Shown: positions 22,238-31,108 of the stretch, one piece after another
Layout: each line of letters opens with the position of its first letter
How positions within the stretch are numbered: the stretch's first letter is position 1
Assembly: GCA_949879775.1 (NCBI GenBank)
Contig: CATLBW010000020.1
Coordinates: 1-33,114 of the forward strand
Length of the DNA stretch: 33,114 nt
Direction of reading: 5' to 3'
From: an uncultured Lachnospiraceae bacterium
Lineage (GTDB): Bacteria > Bacillota > Clostridia > Lachnospirales > Lachnospiraceae
Translations under genes and position numbers: made by a program
Notes under the pieces: model-generated
Databases searched by the model: none
What the model was told of the DNA's origin: nothing
What the model saw: only the letters and a program-made list of their open reading frames with translations

Positions 22238-22356
22238 GGGAAATATTATGCAACTATAAATTCCGCAGTCAAAGGAAATATTATGCAACTATAAATTCTG
22301 CAGTCAAAGGAAATATTATGCAACTATAAATTTCGCAGTCAAAGGAAATATTTATG
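22223..22356 (+). repeat. Four tandem 35-bp repeats linking the dehydrogenase end to the queH start
   Basis: The unit starting AAATTCCGCAG recurs at 22223, 22258, 22293 and 22328. The first copy contains the final codons and stop of the dehydrogenase, and the last contains the queH ribosome site and start codon. The first three copies carry ATG CAA CTA TAA at 22248, 22283 and 22318, a two-sense-codon mini-ORF after the start, preceded by AAAGGAAATATT or GGGAAATATT. The repeat looks like a slippage expansion of the whole gene junction. Confidence 0.9.
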
Positions 22357-23097
22357 AAACGCAATTACCAAAAAGAGATGGAACAGGTAATCAAAAGCTT
22401 GCAGGGGAAAGAACCTGCGCCGTCATTGCTGCTGCATAGCTGCTGCGCGCCTTGCAGCAGTTACGTCCTGCAATATCTGTGCCGTTATTTCCGTATCACG
22501 GTCCTCTATTATAATCCCAATATTTACCCGCCAAAGGAATATGATAAGCGCGTAAAAGAGCAGGAGGATTATATAAAACGGTTTTCTGCACATGCCAGGG
22601 AGGAGCTGCGTTTGACGCGGCAGCCTGCCGGGGATGGTCCAGGGGAGGCTGCGTGTGTATTTTACCCGATAAATTTTGTGGGAGGGGAGTATGGGCAGGG
22701 CAGGTTCTATGAGGCGGTAAAAGGCATGGAGCATCTGCCGGAGGGCGGCGAGCGTTGTTTCCGTTGTTACGAGCTGCGTTTGCGGGAGGCAGCGGAATAT
22801 GCGAAGCGGCTGCATATGGATTATTTTACCACGACCTTGTCCATAAGCCCGCTGAAAGATGCCGGGAAGCTGAATGAAATCGGTGAGAGTTTGGCGATAG
22901 AGTATGGGATTCCCTATCTCTGTTCTGATTTTAAGAAGAAAGACGGTTACAGGCAGTCGGTTGCGCTCTCCAAAGAATACGGCATGTACCGCCAGGATTA
23001 TTGCGGCTGCGTATTTTCCAAACAGGAGCGGGAGCGGCAGAAGGAAGAGGCGAAAGTGGGTTTGCAGGCTGAAAGCGAAAGCGGGCTTGGAAGATAA
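22354..23097 (+). CDS. queH: Epoxyqueuosine reductase QueH
   Basis: ATG at 22354 follows AAAGGAAATATTT and encodes 247 residues. The N-terminal LLHSCCAPCSSYV (C30, C31, C34) and the later CFRCYELRL and DYCGCVFS motifs are the conserved cysteine sets of QueH (formerly DUF208). This iron-sulfur enzyme reduces epoxyqueuosine to queuosine in the wobble position of tRNAs reading NAY codons, and is the non-orthologous replacement for QueG. The C-terminus ends in a charged, variable tail after about residue 225. It lies downstream of the tandem repeat and 55 bp before argH. Translation may be modulated by the mini-ORFs in the repeats. Confidence 0.95.
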   Translation: MKRNYQKEMEQVIKSLQGKEPAPSLLLHSCCAPCSSYVLQYLCRYFRITVLYYNPNIYPPKEYDKRVKEQEDYIKRFSAHAREELRLTRQPAGDGPGEAACVFYPINFVGGEYGQGRFYEAVKGMEHLPEGGERCFRCYELRLREAAEYAKRLHMDYFTTTLSISPLKDAGKLNEIGESLAIEYGIPYLCSDFKKKDGYRQSVALSKEYGMYRQDYCGCVFSKQERERQKEEAKVGLQAESESGLGR

Positions 23098-23152
23098 ATT
23101 TCCGCGGCGGGAAAAGGACAGGATAGCAGATATGCAGTTAAGGAGGACAATT

Positions 23153-24574
23153 ATGGCACAATTATGGGGCGGGCGCTTTACGAAAGAGACAGACCAGTTG
23201 GTCTATAATTTTAACGCGTCCATATCTTTTGATAAGAAATTCTACCGACAGGACATGGAGGGCAGTATTGCCCATGTGAAAATGCTGGGAAAGCAAGGAA
23301 TCCTCACGGAGCAGGAAACGCAAGATTTAACGGCGGCGGTCAAACAAATCCTGCGTGAGGTGGAGGATGGCAGGCTTGAGGTTTCACATGAGTACGAGGA
23401 CATCCACAGCTTTGTGGAGGCGACCTTGATTGAACGTTTGGGGGATACAGGCAAGAAACTGCATACTGGCAGGAGCCGTAACGACCAAGTGGCGCTTGAT
23501 ATGCGCCTTTACACGAGGCAGGAAGTCCTGGCCGTGGACGGTCTGCTCAAAGAGCTGTTACATACGATTTTGTCAATTATGGAGGAAAATACAGGCACCT
23601 TTATGCCGGGGTTCACACATTTACAGAAAGCGCAGCCGGTGACGCTGGCGCATCACCTTGGCGCGTATTTTGAGATGTTTAAGCGTGACCGCCAGCGTAT
23701 GCAGGACATTTACCGGAGGATGAATTACTGCCCTCTGGGTTCCGGCGCGCTTGCGGGGACGACTTATGATTTGGACAGGCATTACACCGCAGGGCTTCTA
23801 GGGTTTGACGGACCGACTTTAAACAGCATGGATGGCGTCTCAGACCGTGATTATCTCATTGAGTATCTGTCTGCGCTCTCCACGGTGATGATGCATTTGA
23901 GCCGTTTTTCGGAGGAGGTTATTATCTGGAACAGCAATGAGTACCAGTTTGTGGAGATTGACGATGCCTACAGCACCGGAAGCAGCATCATGCCCCAGAA
24001 GAAGAACCCGGATATTGCGGAGCTTGTGCGCGGCAAGACCGGGCGCGTTTATGGCGCGTTGGTTTCCCTGCTTACGACCATGAAGGGCATCCCCCTTGCT
24101 TATAATAAGGATATGCAGGAGGATAAAGAGCTGGCGTTTGACGCCATGGATACGGTAAAAGGATGCCTGGCGTTGTTTAACGGCATGTTGTCTACCATGA
24201 AATTTAACAAAGATAAGATGGAAGCCAGCGCCAGGCATGGGTTTACCAATGCCACGGATGCAGCGGATTACCTGGTGAACCACGGCGTGCCTTTCCGGGA
24301 CGCCCATGGGATTGTAGGGAGGATTGTGCTGTACTGCATTGACAAAGGGATTGCCATTGACGATATGGGGCTGGATGAATTGAAAGCGATTAGCCCCGTA
24401 TTTGAGGAGGACATTTTTGAGGCAGTGTCCATGGAGGCCTGCGTGGAGAAACGTTTGACAGTCGGGGCGCCGGGGCAGGAGGCGATGAAAAAGGTCATTG
24501 CCCTGGAAAAAGAGGCGCTTATGCAGGATTGGAAATCGGACATCCCTGATTGGGAACAGGCCTTGCTTGGATAA
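23153..24574 (+). CDS. argH: Argininosuccinate lyase
   Basis: The frame is open from 22904, but ATG at 23153 has AGGAGG at 23141-23146 and starts the canonical MAQLWGGRF (473 residues, the usual family length). The signature SSIMPQKKN at 277-285 holds the catalytic serine loop. TGRSRNDQVALD and GFTHLQKAQPVTLAHH are further conserved substrate-binding blocks of the fumarase/ASL superfamily. The enzyme splits argininosuccinate into arginine and fumarate, the last step of arginine synthesis, in the cytoplasm as a homotetramer. It is unusual only in being separated from argG and other arg genes. It is probably cotranscribed with queH. Confidence 0.98.
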   Translation: MAQLWGGRFTKETDQLVYNFNASISFDKKFYRQDMEGSIAHVKMLGKQGILTEQETQDLTAAVKQILREVEDGRLEVSHEYEDIHSFVEATLIERLGDTGKKLHTGRSRNDQVALDMRLYTRQEVLAVDGLLKELLHTILSIMEENTGTFMPGFTHLQKAQPVTLAHHLGAYFEMFKRDRQRMQDIYRRMNYCPLGSGALAGTTYDLDRHYTAGLLGFDGPTLNSMDGVSDRDYLIEYLSALSTVMMHLSRFSEEVIIWNSNEYQFVEIDDAYSTGSSIMPQKKNPDIAELVRGKTGRVYGALVSLLTTMKGIPLAYNKDMQEDKELAFDAMDTVKGCLALFNGMLSTMKFNKDKMEASARHGFTNATDAADYLVNHGVPFRDAHGIVGRIVLYCIDKGIAIDDMGLDELKAISPVFEEDIFEAVSMEACVEKRLTVGAPGQEAMKKVIALEKEALMQDWKSDIPDWEQALLG

Positions 24575-24811
24575 AGGGGCTGCTATATGGCTGTACGCGG
24601 CAGGCCGGGGAGGAATGGATGGGCACAGTCCTATCCCCTATACAGAATCCACAGAATCAGTGGCTGCTGTCTGTGAATTTTGTATAATATGCAGGATTGC
24701 TTTTTTGACGGAAATGTATTAGTATATCTAACAGAAAAACAATCGTCCGCGCATGACGGACAAGAGAAAGAAAGCTCCCGCGATATTTCAGGGAGGGTGA
24801 GGAGATTAGAG
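24575..24811. other. 237-bp gap between argH and asd
   Basis: The gap contains TATAAT at 24683-24688 without a convincing -35 box, and TTGACG at 24705-24710 with a poor -10 box. Small hairpins are present (GTCCG/CGGAC around 24745-24765 and CTCCC/GGGAG near 24775-24795). A promoter for asd is likely somewhere here, but I cannot place it firmly. I saw no lysine riboswitch or T-box consensus. Confidence 0.4.
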
Positions 24812-25897
24812 ATGAGTCAGAAATTGAGAGCAGGAATCCTTGGCGGGACGGGCATGGTAGGCCAGCGTTTTATCGCTTTGCTGGAGGACCACCCATGGTT
24901 TGAGGTGACGACGATTGCCGCAAGCCCGCGTTCTGCCGGTAAGAGATATGAAGAGGCTGTGGGAGGGCGTTGGAAGATGGACACCCCCATGCCGGAGGCT
25001 GTGAAGGACATTGTGGTGATGAATGTGAATGAAGTGGAAGCGGTGGCTTCTAAGGTGGATTTCGTGTTCAGCGCCGTAGATATGTCCAAAGAGGAAATTA
25101 AGGCGATTGAAGAGGCTTATGCCAGGACGGAGACGCCGGTGGTGTCCAACAACAGCGCGCACCGCTGGACGCCGGATGTGCCGATGGTTGTGCCGGAAAT
25201 CAACGCGGAGCATATGAAAGTGATTGAGTCCCAGAAGAAGCGCCTGGGGACGGACAGAGGGTTTGTGGCTGTGAAGCCTAATTGCTCCATCCAGTCTTAT
25301 GCGCCTGTGCTGACCGCATGGATGGAATTTGAGCCTTATGAGGTGGTTGCCACGACTTACCAGGCAATTTCCGGGGCAGGCAAGACATTTAAGGATTGGC
25401 CGGAGATGGTGGGCAATGTGATTCCCTATATCGGCGGCGAGGAAGAGAAATCGGAAAAAGAGCCGCTGCGTATCTGGGGAGAGGTGAAAGATGGCGTGAT
25501 TGTGCCAGCGAGCACGCCCACGATTACTTGCCAGTGCGTGCGTGTGCCGGTGTTGAACGGGCATACGGCGGCAGTGTTCGTGAAGTTCAAAAAGAAACCC
25601 ACTAAGGAACAGCTTATAAAGAAGCTGCAAGAGTTCAGCGGCGTTCCGCAAGAGTTAGGGCTCCCGAGTGCGCCGGGGCAGTTTATCCAGTATCTTGAGG
25701 AAGATAACCGCCCGCAGGTGACGCAGGATGTGGATTATGAGAATGGCATGGGCGTAAGCGTTGGACGGCTGAGGGAAGACACTGTGTATGACTGGAAGTT
25801 CATCGGGCTATCCCATAATACTGTGCGCGGCGCGGCAGGGGGGGCAATCCTCTGTGCGGAGCTGCTAAAGGCGCAGGGCTATATTTCAGCAAAATAA
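24812..25897 (+). CDS. asd: Aspartate-semialdehyde dehydrogenase
   Basis: The frame opens at 24680, but ATG at 24812 with a GGTGAGGAGAT site starts a normal N-terminus (MSQKLRAGILGGTGMVGQRF), giving 361 residues. GGTGMVGQR at 11-19 binds NADP, and C158 in KPNCSIQS is the catalytic nucleophile. The length and the NNSAHRWTPDVPMVVPEIN block indicate the archaeal/fungal-type ASADH that many Clostridia use. It reduces aspartyl phosphate to aspartate semialdehyde, the branch point to lysine, diaminopimelate, threonine and methionine. A hairpin follows the gene. Confidence 0.97.
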   Translation: MSQKLRAGILGGTGMVGQRFIALLEDHPWFEVTTIAASPRSAGKRYEEAVGGRWKMDTPMPEAVKDIVVMNVNEVEAVASKVDFVFSAVDMSKEEIKAIEEAYARTETPVVSNNSAHRWTPDVPMVVPEINAEHMKVIESQKKRLGTDRGFVAVKPNCSIQSYAPVLTAWMEFEPYEVVATTYQAISGAGKTFKDWPEMVGNVIPYIGGEEEKSEKEPLRIWGEVKDGVIVPASTPTITCQCVRVPVLNGHTAAVFVKFKKKPTKEQLIKKLQEFSGVPQELGLPSAPGQFIQYLEEDNRPQVTQDVDYENGMGVSVGRLREDTVYDWKFIGLSHNTVRGAAGGAILCAELLKAQGYISAK

Positions 25898-25907
25898 GAT
25901 AACAAAA

Positions 25908-25937
25908 ATAAGGCTGCTTCTTTGGGAGCAGTCTTAT
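25908..25937. terminator. Hairpin after asd, imperfect terminator
   Basis: ATAAGGCTGCT (25908-25918) pairs with AGCAGTCTTAT (25927-25937), with one G-U, across a TCTTTGGG loop. A T-rich tract exists only on the minus-strand side, so termination of plus-strand transcription may be partial and the next gene may be read through. Confidence 0.45.
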
Positions 25938-25962
25938 CTGCATGAAAAAGGAGAGTTTTAAG

Positions 25963-26346
25963 ATGACGGGGACATTGATGGCGGCAATTATCGCAATAAC
26001 ATCGGCGTTAGCATTGTATACAATTGGCGTGTGGTCAGAGCACCGGAGCAGAAAATTAAAAAAAGCGCATTTGGTTTTCTTTTGGCTTGGGCTGTGCATG
26101 GATACAACGGGAACAATCCTCATGGGGCAGATAGCGGAGCATCCTATGTTTTCAGGGGGCTTGTCTTTGCACGGCGTGACGGGAGCGCTTGCTATTATCC
26201 TGATGGTAGTGCATGCAGTCTGGGCTACTGTCGTTTTGGTGAGGGATAATGAAGGCTCGGCAAAGAATTTCCACAAGTTCAGCCTTGTAGTCTGGGCAAT
26301 CTGGCTTGTCCCATACATCCTTGGGATGGTAATAGGCATGAAGTAG
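25963..26346 (+). CDS. HsmA-like (TIGR03987) four-helix membrane protein
   Basis: The frame opens at 25942, but AAGGAG at 25948-25953 lies inside that extension. It is correctly spaced for ATG at 25963 (127 residues), which I choose. The product is almost all membrane: four hydrophobic segments, with conserved-looking histidines (SLHGVTGALAI, VVHAVWATVV and NFHKFSL). This matches the HsmA/TIGR03987 family as I recall it. HsmA of Clostridioides difficile is a membrane protein that binds heme and protects against heme stress. Histidines near membrane faces fit heme ligation. No hsmR-type regulator is adjacent here, so the heme role is by homology only. Confidence 0.75.
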   Translation: MTGTLMAAIIAITSALALYTIGVWSEHRSRKLKKAHLVFFWLGLCMDTTGTILMGQIAEHPMFSGGLSLHGVTGALAIILMVVHAVWATVVLVRDNEGSAKNFHKFSLVVWAIWLVPYILGMVIGMK

Positions 26347-26405
26347 GCAGGAATTTATTTCGGGCTATGGGAACCCTGCGCAATATTCAAAAGAGAGGAA
26401 AGGGA

Positions 26406-27539
26406 ATGGAAGATAAGGAACAGACCTTAAAAATACAGAAGACGGAATGGATTTACCGCCAGATACAGAGACAGCGGCAGGCGGAGGACGCGTTGTTTGA
26501 GCGAATCTGCAAGGAGCAGGAAGTATTAGACAGGCTGAAGGCAGACATTGAAGGCAACATGGAGCAGACGAAGGAAGCGAGGAAATATAACCGGGAATTC
26601 CAGGAGCGTATGGACGCGCAGGTTTACGCCATGTATGGCATAACTGAGGATAAATTGCAGGGAATCCAGGAGTATAAGAACGCTTACTACAGAGGCTGCG
26701 CTTTTTCGCTGTTTTTGCTGTCTGTGCTGTTGGTGGCGTTATGCGGCTTCCTGCATGGGTTCCAGTCGCAGGTCTGCCTGTCCATGCTTGCATTTGCCGG
26801 GATGGAAGGGACGCTTCTGGCCAAGCCTCAGGGCAGGGGAAAGGTTATGGATATGGTATGCAAAGTTTTGTACCTGCTTATTTTCCCCCTCATGATGGTA
26901 GTATTTATTTGTTTTGAGCTGGGCTATCGGGAGTACCATATGATACTGCCCTGGCTCTCTATTTTTGGGATTTGCCTGCTTATTGTGGGGACTGCCTCCC
27001 AGTTCTTTTATAACCCGTACCGCAAGGAGAGAAAGAACATAGGGGCGGCAAAAGATACTATCCGGGAAATCGAAAAGGCCGCCCGCAAGGAAGTCAGGAA
27101 AGACCAGAAATCCAGGGCAAAGACGGAAAAGAAGCAGCAGAAGCTTTTAGGCAGGGAAGCAGCCAGGCAGAGAAAGCTTTTGGAGAAGGAAGAAAAAAGG
27201 CAGCAGAGGCTTTCAGAAATATCAGGGAAGCGGCGGGAACTTCTTGAGAAGAAAGAAGTATTCCTGGGGCGTTTCCAGAAGAAGGGAAAAGCCATGGAAG
27301 CAGAAATTGAGGCTGTGGAGGGGGAGAGCCTTGAAGCAGAAGCCATCGGTCAAAGGGAGAGCCTTGAAGCAGAAGCCATCGGTCAAAGGGAGGCCCTTGG
27401 AGCAGAAGCCATTGGACAAAGGGAAGCCCTTGAAGCAGAAGCCATCGTGCAAAGGGAGAGCCTTGAAGCAGAAATTCCTGGTGTGAGATTAATGGAGAAG
27501 AAGGGGGAGGAAAAAACGTCCGGGAAAAACGCTCTTTGA
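26406..27539 (+). CDS. Membrane protein with long coiled coils and an 11-residue tandem repeat
   Basis: ATG at 26406 with AGAGGAAAGGGA upstream is preferred to 26367 (377 residues). Residues 1-90 are charged coiled coil. Four transmembrane segments lie at about 98-118, 122-138, 153-173 and 180-201. Residues 203-300 form a Lys/Gln/Glu-rich coiled coil (EKKQQKLLGREAARQRKLLE). Residues 307-357 are 4.6 copies of an 11-residue repeat of the type ESLEAEAIGQR, encoded by nearly identical 33-bp DNA repeats. The tail is charged. No family was recognised. It may be a structural or envelope-anchored scaffold, which is inference. The repeat number is probably unstable between strains. Confidence 0.75.
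   Translation: MEDKEQTLKIQKTEWIYRQIQRQRQAEDALFERICKEQEVLDRLKADIEGNMEQTKEARKYNREFQERMDAQVYAMYGITEDKLQGIQEYKNAYYRGCAFSLFLLSVLLVALCGFLHGFQSQVCLSMLAFAGMEGTLLAKPQGRGKVMDMVCKVLYLLIFPLMMVVFICFELGYREYHMILPWLSIFGICLLIVGTASQFFYNPYRKERKNIGAAKDTIREIEKAARKEVRKDQKSRAKTEKKQQKLLGREAARQRKLLEKEEKRQQRLSEISGKRRELLEKKEVFLGRFQKKGKAMEAEIEAVEGESLEAEAIGQRESLEAEAIGQREALGAEAIGQREALEAEAIVQRESLEAEIPGVRLMEKKGEEKTSGKNAL
27324..27476 (+). repeat. 33-bp in-frame tandem repeats (about 4.6 copies)
   Basis: Units begin at 27324, 27357, 27390, 27423 and 27456, starting GAGAGCCTTGAAGC or a close variant. They encode ESLEAEAIGQR-type repeats in the coiled-coil gene. Copies 1 and 2 are identical at the protein level, and later copies carry substitutions. 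Confidence 0.95.
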
Positions 27540-27541
27540 AT

Positions 27542-27570
27542 TTGCAAATAAAGTTAAATCGTGATAGTAT
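27542..27570 (+). promoter_or_regulatory. Promoter before the DUF234-type ATPase gene
   Basis: TTGCAA at 27542-27547 and TAGTAT at 27565-27570 have a 17-bp spacer. They lie just after the stop of the repeat-protein gene and 43 bp before the next start codon. Confidence 0.5.
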
Positions 27571-27612
27571 GAAGGGGGAATACATTCATAGGGCGAGAAA
27601 GGACTTAGGGAT

Positions 27613-28977
27613 ATGGCAGGAAGGAATTCAGAATTGCAGTATTTGGAGCAGTTATACCGAAAGAGCGGGAACCAGATTCTGGTTCTGTATGGGCGCAGGG
27701 AGAACCAGGGCAGGGAATTAATACAGGAATTCTGCCAGGGGAAAAAGTTTTTCTATTATTTTGCTCCGGAGGTTTCGGCGAAGGCGCAGAAGATGCGGAT
27801 GGGGCGGGAAATTGCGGCGCATTATAAGGTATCGCTGTCAGAAGAAAATTATGATTATTATTTTAAACGCATAAAGAGCGGGGATTCCAGCAAGCTGGTA
27901 TTTGTAATTGAAGAGTTTCAGCATATAATAAAGCGTGATGCGAAGTTCTGGGAGGGTATTGTGCGTTTGCGCGATAAGAAACTTTATCCCGGCCCGGTAA
28001 TGGTCCTTTTGTACAGCACGGACATTCCCTGGATAGACCAGGAAATGCAGGAAGCTTTGGGGACGTCAGGGAAGAAGGTTACCGGGACCCTTAAAATAAA
28101 TGATTTGCCATTTGTGGATGCGGCGCAGTATTTCCCAGGGTATTCGCTGCGGCAGAATGTGGAAGTGTATGGCATTCTTGGCGGTAAGCCGGAATATCTT
28201 GCAAAGTGGGATTTGCAAAAAGATGTGAAGTACAATGTCTGTACGCATATCCTTTCGCGGAAAGGATGTTTCCATGACAGTGTTGAGCGGGCAATCCGCA
28301 GCCATCTGAGGGAGTTGTCCGTGTACCATACGATTTTGGAGGCCGTGGCAAGCGGTAAGCGGAAGCTCAACGAATTGTACAAAGAAACAGGGTTTTCCAG
28401 GGCAAAAATAAGCGTCTACCTCAAGAACCTCATGGCCTTTGATGTGGTTGAGAAGGTGTGCTCCTTTGAGACGGGCGGTTGGGAAAATGCCCAGAAAGGC
28501 TTATATCAGATAAAAGATACATATATTAATTTTTGGTTTAAGTTTGTGTACCCACATCTGTCGGAATTGTATAGTATGGAGCCGGAAGCTTTTTATGAGC
28601 GCTACATAGCCGGGGAGCTGGAAAGCCATTTGACGCCGTATTTTATTAAGGTGTGCATGGAATACCTGCAATTTTTGGACGATACCCACAAACTACCCCT
28701 GGAAATCCATAAGATAGGGACCTGGGTTGGCAAGAGGGGAAATATTGACATTATTGCCCAGAACAGCGTGCGGGAGAACCTGATTTGCCTTTGCAACTGG
28801 ACGGAGCCTCAAATGACCTTTGAGATGTGCCAGCAGCTTTTTGCCAGCATGGAACAGGCGAAAGTTACAGCTAATTTTTATTATCTGTTTACGGCAAAGG
28901 GGTTTGACGAGAAGTTGGTACGGATGGTAGCGAAGGAGCCGCGTATCTTTTTGGTGGATATGAACCGGGTAATTTAG
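27613..28977 (+). CDS. Archaeal-type ATPase with a DUF234-like C-terminus and degenerate P-loop
   Basis: ATG at 27613 follows GAAAGGACTTAGGG and gives 454 residues. The layout is that of the ATPase_2/DUF234 family. An N-terminal MAGRNSELQYLEQLY start leads into the P-loop strand ILVLYGRR. A Walker B-like VFVIEEFQ lies at about 96-103. A helix-turn-helix lies at about 240-285 (LYKETGFSRAKISVYLKNLM), and a DUF234-like C-terminus follows (FWFKFVYPHLSELY, and the GKRGNIDIIA nuclease-like strand). The expected GRRRVGKT reads GRRENQGRE, so the lysine and threonine of Walker A are missing and ATP hydrolysis is doubtful. The function of the family is not established; the HTH and GNIDIIA features suggest nucleic-acid contact. 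It lies 34 bp before topB. Confidence 0.85.
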   Translation: MAGRNSELQYLEQLYRKSGNQILVLYGRRENQGRELIQEFCQGKKFFYYFAPEVSAKAQKMRMGREIAAHYKVSLSEENYDYYFKRIKSGDSSKLVFVIEEFQHIIKRDAKFWEGIVRLRDKKLYPGPVMVLLYSTDIPWIDQEMQEALGTSGKKVTGTLKINDLPFVDAAQYFPGYSLRQNVEVYGILGGKPEYLAKWDLQKDVKYNVCTHILSRKGCFHDSVERAIRSHLRELSVYHTILEAVASGKRKLNELYKETGFSRAKISVYLKNLMAFDVVEKVCSFETGGWENAQKGLYQIKDTYINFWFKFVYPHLSELYSMEPEAFYERYIAGELESHLTPYFIKVCMEYLQFLDDTHKLPLEIHKIGTWVGKRGNIDIIAQNSVRENLICLCNWTEPQMTFEMCQQLFASMEQAKVTANFYYLFTAKGFDEKLVRMVAKEPRIFLVDMNRVI

Positions 28978-29011
28978 GAAAGTGGGCAAATATAAGAAAG
29001 CAGGATAAATT

Positions 29012-31066
29012 ATGGCGAAAGCTTTGTATATAGCTGAGAAACCCAGCGTGGCAAGAGAATTTGCCAAAGCATTAAAACAGGATTTTAAAAACCATGACGG
29101 TTACATGGAATCCGGGGAGGGGATTGTTACCTGGTGTGTGGGACATTTGGTGACGATGAGTTATCCCGAGGCCTATGATGCGAAGTATAAGAAATGGAGC
29201 CTGGCGACGCTGCCGTTCATCCCGGAGGATTTTAAGTATGAGGTCATCCCGGGCGTGAAGAAGCAGTTCCAGATTGTGGCAGGGCTTCTAAACCGGCAGG
29301 ACGTGGAGACAATTTTTGTCTGTACGGATTCCGGGCGCGAGGGGGAGTATATTTACCGTCTGGTGGAACGCCAGGCGCAGGTGCGGGGGAAGGAACGCCG
29401 CAGGGTGTGGATTGATTCCCAGACAGAGGAGGAAATCTTGCGGGGCATCCGGGAGGCCAAGGACCTGTCAGAATATGACAACCTTTGTGAATCTGCCTAT
29501 TTACGTGCCAAAGAGGATTATTTAATGGGTATTAATTTTTCCAGGCTTCTGACCCTCAAGTATGGGGATGCGATTTCCAACTTTATGGGCACACGCTATA
29601 CCGTGGTCAGCGTGGGGCGCGTCATGACCTGTGTGTTAGGCATGGCAGTGCGCAGGGAGCGGGAGATACGTGAGTTTGTTAAAACTCCTTTTTACCGTGT
29701 GCTGAGTACGCTGGATATCCAAGGGAAGGAATTGGAGGCTGAGTGGCGTGCAGTGGAAGGGAGCGTTTATTTTCAGTCGCCGAGGCTTTATAAAGAAAAT
29801 GGCTTTAAGGCAAAGGATGATGCGGAAAAATTAATTCAGGATTTGACAGAAGGGAGGCCGACGGGGACATGGCAGTCCAGGGTGGAGGGGATAGAGAAAC
29901 GGAAAGAGAAGAAGAACCCGCCGCTTTTGTATAACCTTGCTGAGCTGCAAAACGACTGTTCCAGGCTGTTTAAAATCAGCCCTGACCAGACCTTGCAGGT
30001 GGTGCAGGAATTATATGAAAAGAAGCTGGTTACTTATCCCAGGACGGACGCCCGCGTCCTTTCCACGGCAGTGGCTAAGGAGATACAGAAGAATATTGCA
30101 GGGTTGAAGAATATCCCGTCAGTCAGGGTTTTTGCGGAAGAGATACTGGAAAAAGGAAGCTATAAGAACATTGCCCGGACGCGTTATGTCAATGATAAGC
30201 AGATTACAGACCATTACGCCATTATCCCCACCGGGCAGGGGATGTCGGCAATCCGCAGCCTGAATGAGACGGCGCTTCATGTATACGAGGCTGTTGTGCG
30301 GCGGTTCTTAGGGATCTTCTGCCCCTCGGCCGTTTATCAGAAAATCAGCCTTACAGCCTCTATGGAGGGGAAAGGGGGCGTGAGAGAGAAATTCTTTGCC
30401 TCTTTCAAGCTCCTCATGGAGCCTGGCTACCTTAAGGTGATGGAATATTCTTTCCAGAAGAAAAAGGGCAAAGACATGGAGGGGACGAAGGATAAGGAGA
30501 ATACGCAGGTTTGCGACGCGGCGTTTATGGAGCGTCTTATGCAGCTAAAAAAAGGCATGGATTTGCCGGTTTTGGCATTAAATATCAAGGAGGGGGAAAC
30601 TTCCCCGCCCAAACGGTATAATTCCGGGTCTATGATCCTTGCCATGGAAAATGCTGGGCAGTTGATTGAAGATGAGGAGCTGCGCGCCCAGATTAAGGGG
30701 AGCGGAATCGGCACCAGCGCTACCCGTGCGGAAATCCTCAAGAAGCTTGTCAACAACAAATACCTTGCCTTAAATAAGAAGACGCAGGTGATTACGCCGA
30801 CGCTGCTTGGGGAAATGATATATGATGTGGTAAATGCCTCCATCCGCTCCCTGCTCAACCCGGAATTGACGGCGAGTTGGGAGAAGGGGCTTACCTATGT
30901 GGCCCAAGGCAGCATTACCCCACAGGAATATATGGTGAAATTGGAGAATTTTATCAAAAGCCGCACCAGCGGGGTGCTAAGGCTGAATAACCAATATGCC
31001 CTGCGGGCGTTTTTTCAGCAGGCGGCGGCATTTTATAAGGCTCCCGCGCGGAAAAAGAAATTATAA
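29012..31066 (+). CDS. topB: DNA topoisomerase III
   Basis: ATG at 29012 with AGGA upstream encodes 684 residues. The Toprim domain starts with YIAEKPSVARE (E9), and its second motif is TDSGREGE (D106-G108). The TDxGREGE form is normal for Firmicutes TopB, so it is not a defect. The catalytic tyrosine is Y342 in VTYPRTDAR. GSGIGTSATRAEILKKLV near the C-terminal third is another type IA hallmark. The enzyme relaxes and decatenates DNA one strand at a time and resolves recombination intermediates. No zinc-finger tail is visible beyond the core. The length fits chromosomal TopB, although related copies also occur on conjugative elements. Nothing else plasmid-like surrounds it here. Confidence 0.97.
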   Translation: MAKALYIAEKPSVAREFAKALKQDFKNHDGYMESGEGIVTWCVGHLVTMSYPEAYDAKYKKWSLATLPFIPEDFKYEVIPGVKKQFQIVAGLLNRQDVETIFVCTDSGREGEYIYRLVERQAQVRGKERRRVWIDSQTEEEILRGIREAKDLSEYDNLCESAYLRAKEDYLMGINFSRLLTLKYGDAISNFMGTRYTVVSVGRVMTCVLGMAVRREREIREFVKTPFYRVLSTLDIQGKELEAEWRAVEGSVYFQSPRLYKENGFKAKDDAEKLIQDLTEGRPTGTWQSRVEGIEKRKEKKNPPLLYNLAELQNDCSRLFKISPDQTLQVVQELYEKKLVTYPRTDARVLSTAVAKEIQKNIAGLKNIPSVRVFAEEILEKGSYKNIARTRYVNDKQITDHYAIIPTGQGMSAIRSLNETALHVYEAVVRRFLGIFCPSAVYQKISLTASMEGKGGVREKFFASFKLLMEPGYLKVMEYSFQKKKGKDMEGTKDKENTQVCDAAFMERLMQLKKGMDLPVLALNIKEGETSPPKRYNSGSMILAMENAGQLIEDEELRAQIKGSGIGTSATRAEILKKLVNNKYLALNKKTQVITPTLLGEMIYDVVNASIRSLLNPELTASWEKGLTYVAQGSITPQEYMVKLENFIKSRTSGVLRLNNQYALRAFFQQAAAFYKAPARKKKL

Positions 31067-31108
31067 GCAGATTTATCTATAATTGGCAGAAGAAAGGAAG
31101 AGAAGCAT

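Noticed and set aside
24575..24811. Lysine riboswitch or T-box leader for asd
   Set aside because: No T-box consensus and no multi-stem lysine-riboswitch pattern could be found by eye.
29327..29345. Defective Toprim motif in TopB (TDSGREGE instead of TDxDREGE)
   Set aside because: Firmicutes TopB proteins normally have glycine at this position, so the enzyme is not considered impaired.
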